Made by a program: the position numbers and the translations under genes. The notes beneath the pieces are model-generated. The model searched no databases and was not told the origin of the DNA. It was given only the letters and a program-made list of their open reading frames with translations. A stretch of 64,000 bases of DNA from Bacteroidota bacterium (GTDB taxonomy: Bacteria; Bacteroidota; Bacteroidia; Chitinophagales; LD1): the NCBI GenBank assembly GCA_947479455.1, contig CANJZE010000003.1, forward strand, positions 84,956-148,955, in the 5' to 3' direction. Below, one piece after another: positions 36,629 to 46,400 of the stretch; position 1 is the first letter of the stretch; each line of letters starts with the position of its first letter.

Positions 36629-39313
36629 ATGCTTAAAAAGATTCTTCTTGGTTTACTGGCGTTTGTATTGTTGCTGGTGGGTGCTATTGTAGCGGTCCCG
36701 TTTTTGTTTAAAGACAAAATAAATGCACGGGTAAAGGAGGAAATTAATAACCGACTGAATGCAAAAGTTGATTATGGCGATTTTAGTTTATCGCTCATTC
36801 GAAGTTTTCCGAACTTCAGTTTTTCATTGAACGATTTATCGGTAGTAGGTGTTGATTCCTTTAAGGATGATACACTTTTGTTGATGAAGAATTTCAACTT
36901 TACGGTTGACCTCATGAGCGTAATCAAAGGCGGGCAATACAAATTGCTTGCGCTGAATATGATAGAGCCAACTATTAATGCAAAGGTCAATCACGATGGC
37001 AATGCGAATTGGGATATTATGAAACCAAGCGAAGCGAAAACAGAAACAAGTTCTTCCTCTTCTTCTGCTTTTTCATTGCAGATTAAGAAATATAAAATTG
37101 AAAACGGCAACATTATTTACGATGACAAAAAAGGAAATTCATTTACTCAAATTACCGATTTAGATTTTGAAGGAAGCGGAGATGTGACTGCTGATTTGTA
37201 TGACTTTGTTACCAAAACAAGTATTGCTGAATTGAGCTATCGCAGCGGTGCTGTGCCTTATTTGAGTAAGACAAAGTTGAATGCCGAAATCAATATTTCG
37301 GTGGATAATGCCAATAGCAAATACACCTTTAAAGAAAATTCGATTTCATTAAATGACCTTGGGTTACAGTTTGATGGTTTTGTGCAGAACAAGAAAGATG
37401 AAATGAATCTGGAAGTAAATTTCAAATCAAAACAAACGGAATTCAAGAGTATTCTTTCGCTTATTCCTGCGGTGTATAAAAAAGATTTTGACCAAATTAA
37501 AACGAGCGGTTCACTCGCACTCAATGGCGAAGTGAAAGGATTATACAGAGACAAAACTTATCCCGCCATTAATTTGAATTTGAAAGTGAATAATGGAATG
37601 TTCCAGTATCCTTCATTACCAGTGGCGGTAAAGAATATTTTTATTGCTACTAACATTTCGAAACCGCAGGGCGATTTAGATTTGCTCGTGATTGATATTT
37701 CGAAACTTCATTTAGAGGCTGGCACTGATCCTATTGACGCGAAGGTGAATGTAAAAACACCCATGAGCGATCCGAATATGGTTGCTAATATTTCAGGCAA
37801 GGTTGATTTATCTACGGTGCCAAAGTTTTATCCTATGGAAGGATTGAAAACTATTTCGGGATTGCTGAATCTTAATCTTGATTTTGCAGGAAAGAAAAGT
37901 GATATAGACAAAAAGAATTACTCCGCTATTCGTGCAGCAGGAAATATGAAAGTGACGAACTTGGTTTACGACAGCAAGGAAACACCAATGCCTGTTCGCG
38001 TAATGGATATGCAAATGACTTTCAATCCGCAGAATGTAACGTTGAATAGCTTCTCCTCAGCAATTGGCAAAAGCGATTTTAATGCCAGTGGCACACTCGA
38101 TAATTTCATGGATTATGCTTTTGGTAAAGGCAATTTGGTGGGCGTTATCAATCTTCGCTCATCGCAGTTTGATGCCAACGAATGGCTGAAGAAAGATGAT
38201 GCGGCTGCAACATCTGCTGCTTCAACCAAAGCAGCAGATACTACCAAGTCAGAATATTTTAAAGTGCCTGCGCATATTGATTTTACAGCTAACTCTTCGT
38301 TCGGCAAAATACTTTATGAGAAAATGACTTTGGAAAATGTGAAAGGACAAGTGATTGTAAAAGATGAAGCCATTAACCTTAACAATCTGTTTGCAAATTT
38401 ATTGGGCGGCAGTGCCAACATAAGCGCGAGATATAACACTAAGAATCTCACTCATCCAGATGTAAGTTTCACTTATGACATCAAAAATTTTGATGTTCAA
38501 CAAACGTACACGCAAGTTGGTATGAGTGAAAAGATGGCTCCAGTAATAAAGTATATTCAGGGAAGTTTTTCGAGCAATTTGAAAGGCTCGGGAAAACTGA
38601 ACAAGGATATGAGTGTAGACTATAACTCCTTAACTGGCGATGGCAAAGTGGAAATTCCTTACGCCAGGATTGTTGGTCTTCCAATTCTGGAAAAGGTAAC
38701 AGCCCTTTCTAAAATTCCTGCATTGCAGAATTTAGAAATGAAAAACGCGTTTACCATTTTGAAATTTAAAGACGGAAAAGTTTTTGTTGACCCCACCGAT
38801 TTGAAATTTGGAAACGGATACAACATGAATGTGGCCGGCTCAAATGGTTTTGATCAAACCATAAATTATGATATGCGCCTTGATGTGCCAAGTAAAGATT
38901 TGGGCGGAGCTACCGCTTATGCCCAAGGATTACTCTCAAAAATACCGGGCATAGGCGCGAAGATGCCCGATGTGATAGGTTTTTTATTTAAGGTAACAGG
39001 CACTACTACAAAACCAACTGTAACGCTTTCTAAAATTTCGGCAAATGGAAACTCAGCAAAAGATATTGTTACTAATGTGGTAGATGATTTAAAGAAAAAA
39101 GCTGAAGAGGAAGCCAAGAAACAGGTGGATGTGCTAAAGCAAAAGGCAGAAGAAGAATTGCAAAAGCAAAAAGCACAATTAGAACAACAAGCCAAAGACG
39201 CTGCCCAAAAAGCAATTAAAGATGCAGCCGATAAAGCCGCTAAGGATGCCGCTGATAAAGCTGCGAAGGAAGCTGGAAATAAAGCGAAAGACTTGTTTAA
39301 GTTTCCTCATTAA
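36629..39313 (+). CDS. AsmA-like protein, 894 aa
   Basis: This is a bacterial AsmA/bridge-type protein. An N-terminal transmembrane anchor (GLLAFVLLLVGAIVAVPFLF) and the AsmA start motif KVDYGDFSLSLIRSFPNFSF are followed by a long beta-rich periplasmic part (about residues 30-800). AsmA-like proteins are now viewed as lipid-transfer bridges between inner and outer membranes. The last 75 residues are a charged Lys/Ala/Asp-rich helix with an 8-residue repeat (DAADKAAK). The function in this phylum is inferred from fold. It has its own promoter and stands between rpmI and rpsA. Confidence 0.82.
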   Translation: MLKKILLGLLAFVLLLVGAIVAVPFLFKDKINARVKEEINNRLNAKVDYGDFSLSLIRSFPNFSFSLNDLSVVGVDSFKDDTLLLMKNFNFTVDLMSVIKGGQYKLLALNMIEPTINAKVNHDGNANWDIMKPSEAKTETSSSSSSAFSLQIKKYKIENGNIIYDDKKGNSFTQITDLDFEGSGDVTADLYDFVTKTSIAELSYRSGAVPYLSKTKLNAEINISVDNANSKYTFKENSISLNDLGLQFDGFVQNKKDEMNLEVNFKSKQTEFKSILSLIPAVYKKDFDQIKTSGSLALNGEVKGLYRDKTYPAINLNLKVNNGMFQYPSLPVAVKNIFIATNISKPQGDLDLLVIDISKLHLEAGTDPIDAKVNVKTPMSDPNMVANISGKVDLSTVPKFYPMEGLKTISGLLNLNLDFAGKKSDIDKKNYSAIRAAGNMKVTNLVYDSKETPMPVRVMDMQMTFNPQNVTLNSFSSAIGKSDFNASGTLDNFMDYAFGKGNLVGVINLRSSQFDANEWLKKDDAAATSAASTKAADTTKSEYFKVPAHIDFTANSSFGKILYEKMTLENVKGQVIVKDEAINLNNLFANLLGGSANISARYNTKNLTHPDVSFTYDIKNFDVQQTYTQVGMSEKMAPVIKYIQGSFSSNLKGSGKLNKDMSVDYNSLTGDGKVEIPYARIVGLPILEKVTALSKIPALQNLEMKNAFTILKFKDGKVFVDPTDLKFGNGYNMNVAGSNGFDQTINYDMRLDVPSKDLGGATAYAQGLLSKIPGIGAKMPDVIGFLFKVTGTTTKPTVTLSKISANGNSAKDIVTNVVDDLKKKAEEEAKKQVDVLKQKAEEELQKQKAQLEQQAKDAAQKAIKDAADKAAKDAADKAAKEAGNKAKDLFKFPH

Positions 39314-39412
39314 CCAGCTCGTAGTTTTCATTAATTCGATGGGAAACTATTTTCAACCAGGTAAAAAAAATTTCATTCGTGTAACCCCACTTTTTCGTTT
39401 AGAAAATTCGGT

Positions 39413-39420
39413 TATTTTTG
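39413..39420 (+). promoter_or_regulatory. -7 box of rpsA (TATTTTTG)
   Basis: TATTTTTGCCCCCC is a perfect TAnnTTTG match 71 bp upstream of the rpsA ATG, with a T-rich -33 region. The leader of about 65 nt leaves room for translational control. Confidence 0.55.
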
Positions 39421-39490
39421 CCCCCCTTTTAATCAATAACAAAACTCACGTTTAGCGGGGTGAGAATAAACAATAACCGCAGTCATTAAA

Positions 39491-41410
39491 ATGGCAGAAG
39501 AAATTTTAGAAAACACAGTAGAAAATTCGGTTGAAAAAACAAACGTTCAGGTGAGCACCGCTCATGACGATTTCGATTGGAACGTAGACAAGCGTAATGT
39601 AGTTACCTACAACGATGCTGACCGAAAAATGTATGATGTGCAATATTCATCTACCCTTAAAACAATCGAAAATGATGAGATTGTAAAAGGAACAGTAGTG
39701 GCTATCACCAACACCGATGTAGTATTAAACATCGGTTTTAAATCAGACGGACTTGTTCCGCTTTCTGAATTCCGCGACATTGAAGAGTTACTGATTGGCG
39801 GAGAGTATGATGTGTATGTGGTAAACAAAGAAGACCGTAAAGGTATTCTTCAATTGAGCCGCAAAAACGCTCGTATGCTTAAAGCATGGGAAGAAATTAT
39901 GGATGCACATAAAACAGGCATCGTGGTTACCGGAAAAATTACTTCCAAAACCAAAGGTGGTCTTATCGCCAATGTGTTTGGTTTAGAAACTTTCTTACCG
40001 GGGTCTCAAATTGATGTGAAACCGATTACTGATTACGATGTGTATGTTGGCAAAACAATGGAGTTGAAAGTGGTGAAGATCAATGAAGCCATTAAGAACG
40101 CAGTTGTTTCGCATAAAGCACTTATCGAATCGGATATCGAATCGCAACGTGAAGCTATCATTGGTAAATTGGAGAAAGGTCAGGTATTGGAAGGAACTAT
40201 CAAAAACATTACAGACTTCGGTGCATTCATCGACCTTGGTGGTGTTGACGGATTACTTTACATCACTGATATTTCGTGGGGCCGTATTGCACATCCTAAG
40301 GAAGTGCTTGAACTGAATCAGAAATTGAACGTGGTAGTGTTAGATTACGATGATAACAAGAAGAGAATTTCTCTAGGCTTGAAACAATTGCAATCTCATC
40401 CATGGGATACGCTCGATAAAGAAATTGAATTGGGCAGCAAGGTGAAAGGTAAAGTAGTAAACATTGAAGACTACGGTGCATTCATCGAAATCACCCCGGG
40501 TGTTGAAGGTCTTGTTCACGTAAGCGAAGTTAGCTGGAGCAATACACCAATCAACAGCCGCGAATATTTCCATAGCGGAGATGTACACGAAGCCATTGTG
40601 ATGACGCTTGACCGGGAAGAAAGAAAGATGTCACTTTCATTAAAGAGATTGACTGAAGACCCTTGGATTAAGATTGCTGAAAAATTTCCGGTGGGAACCA
40701 AGACCAAAGGATCGGTAAAGAACATTACACCTTACGGTGTGTTTGTTGAATTGACTGAAGGAATTGGCGGCATGGTTCACATCAGCGATTTATCATGGAC
40801 TAAGCGTTACAATCACCCAACTGAATTTACCAAAGTTGGTAGCGAACTGGATGTAGTAGTTCTTGACATTGATAATGACAATCGTAAATTGACTTTAGGT
40901 CACAAACAAATCGAAGAAGATCCATGGGATTCTTTTGAAAATGTTTTCCCAATCGGCTCAGTTCACGAAGCTACTGTTCTTCATGCAGATGATAAAGGCG
41001 CAACTATACTTTTACCTTACGGTTTAGAAGCATTTGCTCCTAAGAAACATTTAGCAAAGGAAACAGGTGGATTTTTAGCTGCTGATGAAAAAGCACCCTT
41101 CAAGGTTCTTGAATTCAATCGTAACGACAAACGTATTCTGGTTTCACATGCACGCATTTGGGAAGAAGTGAAAAACGAAGCCATCGATGCAGAAATAAAG
41201 GAGAAGAAAGTTGAACGCGAAAAGGAAAAGAAAGTAGTTAAGACTCTTCAAAAGAGTGTAGAAAAAACTACCCTTGGCGATTTGAGCGCACTTTCTGACC
41301 TCAAAGAAAAGATGGATAACAAAACTGCTAACGATGCAAAAGCTGCAGCAGAAGAAACCAAAACGGAAACTACTTCTTCAGAAATAGCTGAAGAAAAATC
41401 ACCTGAATAA
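39491..41410 (+). CDS. rpsA: 30S ribosomal protein S1, 639 aa
   Basis: S1 helps load mRNA on the 30S subunit. Six S1/OB repeats are visible, beginning near residues 52, 137, 222, 308, 395 and 480. Repeats 3-5 carry the clearest signatures: IKNITDFGAFIDLGGVDGLL, VNIEDYGAFIEITPGVEGLV and VKNITPYGVFVELTEGIGG. An acidic, low-complexity tail follows (TANDAKAAAEETKTETTSSE). Many Bacteroidota lack Shine-Dalgarno sequences, which makes S1 important for initiation. A perfect terminator ends the transcript. Confidence 0.96.
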   Translation: MAEEILENTVENSVEKTNVQVSTAHDDFDWNVDKRNVVTYNDADRKMYDVQYSSTLKTIENDEIVKGTVVAITNTDVVLNIGFKSDGLVPLSEFRDIEELLIGGEYDVYVVNKEDRKGILQLSRKNARMLKAWEEIMDAHKTGIVVTGKITSKTKGGLIANVFGLETFLPGSQIDVKPITDYDVYVGKTMELKVVKINEAIKNAVVSHKALIESDIESQREAIIGKLEKGQVLEGTIKNITDFGAFIDLGGVDGLLYITDISWGRIAHPKEVLELNQKLNVVVLDYDDNKKRISLGLKQLQSHPWDTLDKEIELGSKVKGKVVNIEDYGAFIEITPGVEGLVHVSEVSWSNTPINSREYFHSGDVHEAIVMTLDREERKMSLSLKRLTEDPWIKIAEKFPVGTKTKGSVKNITPYGVFVELTEGIGGMVHISDLSWTKRYNHPTEFTKVGSELDVVVLDIDNDNRKLTLGHKQIEEDPWDSFENVFPIGSVHEATVLHADDKGATILLPYGLEAFAPKKHLAKETGGFLAADEKAPFKVLEFNRNDKRILVSHARIWEEVKNEAIDAEIKEKKVEREKEKKVVKTLQKSVEKTTLGDLSALSDLKEKMDNKTANDAKAAAEETKTETTSSEIAEEKSPE

Positions 41411-41430
41411 TTTCAGTTGAATAGAAATAA

Positions 41431-41467
41431 GAACCCTCCCGCAGTATTGCGGGAGGGTTCTTTGTTT
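41431..41467 (+). terminator. Rho-independent terminator of rpsA
   Basis: A perfect 13-bp stem GAACCCTCCCGCA / TGCGGGAGGGTTC with loop GTAT is followed by TTTGTTTT. Confidence 0.9.
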
Positions 41468-41474
41468 TATAAAT

Positions 41475-41777
41475 CTATTTCTGAAACACAACGATGTAAG
41501 GAAATAGCTTTGCGCTCATCAGTCCATCTCTCACTGCCGGGTCATTCCTCATAATACCATTTGCTGATTCTACCGAAGCAGTTTCAAAAATAGCGTAACC
41601 GTTTAAGTCTTCACTTTCAAAAGGCATATCAGTTCTGCCAACGTGTTTCATTACACCTTGTTCAAAAATTTTTTTGAGATAATTGAAATGCGCATTCATG
41701 GTTTGGTTTGTTTCCTCCGTCCAGTTTTGTTGCTCCTGATACTTTTTGTTGAGTGTGAGAATGTAAATGAATTGCAT
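41475..41777 (-). CDS. YCII/YciI-family protein, 100 aa
   Basis: This small cytosolic dimeric alpha/beta-barrel protein has the pattern MNAHFNYLKKIFEQGVMKHV, GRTDMPFE, ETASVESANGIMRNDPAV and MSAKLFPYIV. YCII proteins resemble ferredoxin-like monooxygenases; most have no assigned reaction. The ATG at 41775-41777 (MQFIYILTLNKKY) is chosen over a longer frame that would run to the start of the divergent GSCFA gene. Confidence 0.8.
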   Translation of the reverse strand: MQFIYILTLNKKYQEQQNWTEETNQTMNAHFNYLKKIFEQGVMKHVGRTDMPFESEDLNGYAIFETASVESANGIMRNDPAVRDGLMSAKLFPYIVVFQK

Positions 41778-41815
41778 AAACAAAATTTTTCGGGCAAGAT
41801 AATTTTCTTTGTGCA

Positions 41816-42796
41816 ATGAATAATTTCAGAACGATTGTAAAACCTGCCTCACCTTCCTTTCAAATTTCGCACAATGACAAACTGATTAGCATCGGTTCCT
41901 GTTTCTCTAAAAACATTGGTAAAAAATTTCAAGAGCGCAAATTCAGTATCTGCATCAATCCTTTCGGTCAGCAATACAATCCTTATTCCATTGCCAATTC
42001 AATTGAACGTTTATTAATCGGCAAAACTTACACTAAAACAGATTTGGTTTGTCACGATGAACTTTACCATAGCTACGACCACCACGGAAGTTTTTCGCGT
42101 AGCACAAAAGAAGAAACTTTAGAAGTCATCAATTCAAATTTGCTCGAAGCATCTGCTGCTTTAAAAAACGTAAACGTTCTCTTTCTCACCTTCGGCACAT
42201 CGCATGTATTTAGTTTAAAGCAAGGGCAAATAGTTTCTAACTGCCATAAACTTTCTGGGAACAATTTCGATAAGCGATTGCTAACGCCAAACGAAATGGT
42301 AGAAGTATTAACTCGAGCAATTTCAAAACTGCGAACCGCTAACCGTGAACTGCGAATCATTTTAACCATTAGTCCCGTTCGTTACTTTGCATTTGGACAT
42401 TATGAAAACTCAGTAAGCAAAGCGCATTTGTTCACCGCACTTCATGAACTTCAAAATCAATTTCCTGATTTGTATTATTTCCCCGCTTATGAATTAGTGA
42501 TGGATGATTTACGCGATTACCGTTTCTTTTCAGAGGATATGTTGCATCCCAATTATCAGGCAACCGATTATGTATGGCAAAGTTTTGCTGATACATTTTT
42601 TAGTAAAGCAACTGTTGGTTTAATTAAAGAAGTGGAAGAAATTATTGCGGCTGCAAAACACCGCCCGAGAAACGAGAACAGTGAAGCGCACAAAAAGTTT
42701 GTAGAAAAATATTTGAAGAAGGCGGAGGATTTACAAAAACAGAAACTTGATTTTACTGAGGAGCAAAACCTATTTCTTCTTGCTCTTAGGAGCTAA
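41816..42796 (+). CDS. GSCFA domain protein, 326 aa
   Basis: The GSCFA domain (SGNH/GDSL-related) is defined by the IGSCFSKNIGKKFQ block near residue 26, followed by NPFGQQYNPYSIANSIERL, LFLTFGTSHVF and the late EDMLHPNYQATDYVW, which holds a candidate catalytic Asp-x-x-His. The family probably has esterase or lipase chemistry, but no substrate is known. The 3' end overlaps the 3' end of infC by 27 bp on the opposite strand. A heptamer-repeat stretch lies inside the coding region at 42328-42357. Confidence 0.85.
   Translation: MNNFRTIVKPASPSFQISHNDKLISIGSCFSKNIGKKFQERKFSICINPFGQQYNPYSIANSIERLLIGKTYTKTDLVCHDELYHSYDHHGSFSRSTKEETLEVINSNLLEASAALKNVNVLFLTFGTSHVFSLKQGQIVSNCHKLSGNNFDKRLLTPNEMVEVLTRAISKLRTANRELRIILTISPVRYFAFGHYENSVSKAHLFTALHELQNQFPDLYYFPAYELVMDDLRDYRFFSEDMLHPNYQATDYVWQSFADTFFSKATVGLIKEVEEIIAAAKHRPRNENSEAHKKFVEKYLKKAEDLQKQKLDFTEEQNLFLLALRS
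42328..42357 (+). repeat. Short heptamer array inside the GSCFA gene
   Basis: Four tandem 7-bp words CTGCGAA, CCGCTAA, CCGTGAA and CTGCGAA encode LRTANRELR in frame. The 13-mer CCGTGAACTGCGA (42343-42355) recurs as its exact reverse complement at 60991-61003 in the tviB-rfbB spacer hairpin. Confidence 0.5.
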
Positions 42797-43339
42797 GGTC
42801 ATAAACATTTTCTTTCCTTCCAGTGCTGGTAATTGTTCAACAATAGCCGAATCTTTTAATCGGTCTGCAAACTGAAGTAGCAATAATTCACCGCGCTCTT
42901 TAAAAACAATAGAACGACCTTTGAACATTACAAAAGTTCGAACCTTGTTCCCATCTTTAAGAAATGCCTCGGCATGTTTTGCTTTGAACTCTACATCATG
43001 CTCATCGGTATTTGGAGTAAAGCGAATTTCTTTTACTTCTACTTTTTTAGCATGCGCTTTTATTTCTTTTTCCTTTCTTTTCTTTTCGTAAAGGAATTTA
43101 TTGTAGTCAACTAATTTGCAAACAGGCGGCACCGCATTAGGAGAAATTTCAACTAGGTCGAGCCCTAACTCAATGGCTTTGTCAAGTGCTTGTTTAATCG
43201 TGAAAATTCCGGGAGTGATGTTTTCGCCAACTAAACGAATTTCGGTGTGACGAATTTTTTCGTTGATGTTGTGCTCAGCTTCTTTTTTAAATGGTGCACG
43301 CGGACCGCGTGGATAGGAAGGGCGTTGAATTGTACTCAA
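42770..43339 (-). CDS. infC: Translation initiation factor IF-3, 189 aa
   Basis: IF3 binds 30S subunits and proofreads start-codon and initiator-tRNA pairing. The N-domain (NINEKIRHTEIRLVGENITP; LDLVEISPNAVPPVCKLVDY) and C-domain (VKEIRFTPNTDEHDVEFKAK; VRTFVMFKGRSIVFKERGEL) are complete. The start must be TTG at 43337-43339: an in-frame stop lies six codons upstream and no ATG or GTG lies between. Rare infC start codons are a known basis of IF3 autoregulation in E. coli (AUU). rpmI and rplT are not downstream but 6.3 kb away. The 3' end overlaps the GSCFA gene. Confidence 0.95.
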   Translation of the reverse strand: MSTIQRPSYPRGPRAPFKKEAEHNINEKIRHTEIRLVGENITPGIFTIKQALDKAIELGLDLVEISPNAVPPVCKLVDYNKFLYEKKRKEKEIKAHAKKVEVKEIRFTPNTDEHDVEFKAKHAEAFLKDGNKVRTFVMFKGRSIVFKERGELLLLQFADRLKDSAIVEQLPALEGKKMFMTLAPKSKKK

Positions 43340-43415
43340 ATGCTTTTTTGTTTGGTTTTAAATTTTGCGCTGTAAAAATAGAAAAACATACCGTAGGGAA
43401 AAACAGTTACAGAAC

Positions 43416-43475
43416 GGAATGTTGGAATGATAGAAGAATGGATGAAATTCAATCAACTATTCTTCCATCATTCGC
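43416..43475. repeat. Word-repeat hairpin between infC and the 1420-aa T9SS gene
   Basis: The left arm contains GGAATGATAGAAGAATGG and the right arm CTATTCTTCCATCATTC. They pair over about 15 bp with one mismatch around a 17-20 nt loop. The left-arm sequence closely matches the arm at 59560-59600 (GGAATGATGGAAGAATG). It lies in the upstream region of infC and just beyond the stop of the T9SS gene. Confidence 0.6.
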
Positions 43476-43484
43476 TTTTGAGAA

Positions 43485-46400
43485 TCAACGTATCAAGGTC
43501 ACACTTCCTTTATACTTCTTGGTGGTGTTATCCATTTTTACAGCGGTAGCTGAGTACACATAAACACCCATGGGCACTGGCGAACCTTTGTAAGTTCCAT
43601 CCCAGCCGCTAAAGAAATTATCGCTTTCAAAAACCTTTTCGCCCCAGCGATTAAAGATTGACCAGTTGATTTGTTTTACTCCGCTACCGAAAGGCAAATA
43701 CAAATCGTTGTTGCCATCACCAGTTGGTGTAAATGCATTTGGCCAGTAAACATTGCCGAGTGGAATCACGAACAAATTGATGTTGTCTGTCACAGCACAT
43801 CCGTAAGTATCGGTAAAAGTAAGCGTGTAACTAATTGTATCAGAAGCATACGCAACTGTATTTTGACAAGTTATGCAACTGAGCAATGTATCGGGTTGCC
43901 AGTTGTAAGTTCCTGCAGTGGTAGCTCCATCATTTACTAAAGAAATTAAACCAACGTATGTTCCTTCATAGGCAATTTTGTCTTCGCCTAAATCAAGAAG
44001 TGGCAGCGGAACAAAATTTACATTCACCGCATCAGTGGCAGAACATCCGTTTACATCTGTTACAATCACAGAATAAATTCCTGCAAGTGTCGGAACAATA
44101 GTTTGTGTTATTTCATTCGTGCTCCACAAGTAAGTTGAATAACCGCTACCCGCATTTAGCATTACTGGCAAGCCAATACAAAGTGTAGTATCGTTTCCAA
44201 GCGAAACAGCGAGCGCCTGTGGTTCGGTAATAGTTGCAACGGCAGATCCTGTGCAGTTAGTTAGGTCGCTTACTGTAACAGAATAATTTCCAATTGCAAG
44301 ATTTGAAATAGTAGCAGTGTTTATTGCATTACTCCAAACAAAACTATAAGGAAGATTTCCACCTACAGGATTTGCGGTTGCAGTTCCATCATTTGCACCA
44401 AAGCAGGTTACGTTCGTAACAAGAGTAGTTACATTGAGATTGTTGATTGATGCAGGAACAATAGAATTTATCGTATCACTACATCCATTTACATCTTGTG
44501 TTATTACATCGTAACTGCCGGTAGATACGTTGCTGAAAATGTTTTGTGCTTGGTAGTTTATTCCGTCAATAGAATATGTATAAGGAGGAATTCCCGCTGT
44601 AGTTACTAAAACCACGAGTGAGGCATTACTCAAGCCACATGAAGGAGGAATAACATTTACATTGGCTTGAAGCGTACAGCAAACAGGCGCAGCAACAATA
44701 ATAGTTGCATTTGATTGGCAGCCATTTGCATCTGCAAGGGAAACATCAAACGTTCCCGCAGGTACGTTGGCCAAAATAGTAGCAGGAGTGGTTACCGGAG
44801 AATTAAGTGTAGTAAACAACGCCCCGTTGGTATCTGCGGTTAACACATAAGGTGCCGTTCCTCCGCTAATACTAAAGGTGAACGAGCCATCGCTATTGCC
44901 ACATGTTGGGCTAATCGGATTCGTTAAAGTCAGTACCAGGTTACTATTGGAATTTAAAGCAAAGGTAGTATCGATAAAACAATTAGGGTAAGCATTATCG
45001 GTTATGGTTACTAAATAGTTTCCGGCTCCTACATTCGAAAGGATAGAGGTATTTTGTCCCCCACCCCAGGCGTAAGTATAATTTCCGGAACCGTTAACTG
45101 CGGTTAAGGCAATGCTACCGTTGGTTTGCGCACAAGCGGGTTGTGCAATTACCGCTGTAACATTAAACGAACAACAATTTGCTGGAGCCACCAGAACTAC
45201 ATTAGCACTAACGACACAACCTAATCCATCTGTTACAGAAATATTTACCTGACCTGGACCTAGATTATTAATGGTGGTAGCCGGAATAGGAACGAATGAA
45301 TTGAAGTTGAGTAAATTTCCATTGGTGTCAAGGGCAATTTCGTAAGGAGTGGTACCACCGCTTAACGAAAAAGTTACTGAACCATCAAAGCCGGCACAAG
45401 TAGGATTTACAGGATTGGTCAACGAAACCGCTAAGGAACTATTTGAGTTCAATGTAAATGTGGTATCAATAAAACAATTCGCGAAACCGTTATCAGTAAT
45501 CGTTACAGAATAAGTCGCAGCACTAACATTTGTAATTAAAGAAGTGCTTTGTCCACCGCCCCAAGCATAAGTATAATTACCTGAGCCGCCTGCCGGAGTA
45601 AGCGAAACACTTCCGTTGCTTTGTCCGCAAGTTGGTTGAACAAGAACTGCACTAACTGTAAACCCGCAACAGCTTACGGGTGCAGTTAAAACTGCATTTG
45701 CAGTTGCGGTGCATCCTAATGCATCGGTTACCGAAATATTTACTGCGCCAGCAGGAACTGTATTTATTGTTGTAGAAGGAATAGGAAAAGGGGAATTGAT
45801 GGTGAATGAAGTACCGTTGGTATCAATAGTAATTGTATAAGGAGCAGTGCCACCATTTAAACTAAATGTGATAGAGCCGTTGCTGCCTGCGCAAGTTGGG
45901 TTGATTGGATTTGTCAATAAAACATTCAACGTGCTGTTCGAATTCAGTGTAATAGTTGTATCAAATGTGCAAGTAGGAATATTTACATCGGTAATGGTAA
46001 CCGTATAAGTTCCCGCGCCCAATCCTGTTCTGTTTTGCAAAACAGAAGGACCATCGCTCCATGCGTACGAATATGTTCCCGCAGGTACAGGAGTTACGTT
46101 AATGCTTCCGTTAGTTCCACCGCAGGTTGGTTGCACTTGAGAAATGATTGCACTTAATCCGCAACAAGATTGTGTAGTTACATTAATAACATCACTCAAG
46201 GTTACACAGCCTGCAGTATCTGAAACTGTCAGCGTGTATGCCGTTGGCGGGGGACAAACGGTTGGTGTAAGCGTTAAGGGATTTGTCATTCCTGCAGTAG
46301 GATTCCAACTGAAGTTTCCCACATAAGAAATTTCAGGGTCATTGAATGAAATGGACCAACTATTGAAGAACCCTGTAGGCAAAGAAAAGCCATAAAAAAT

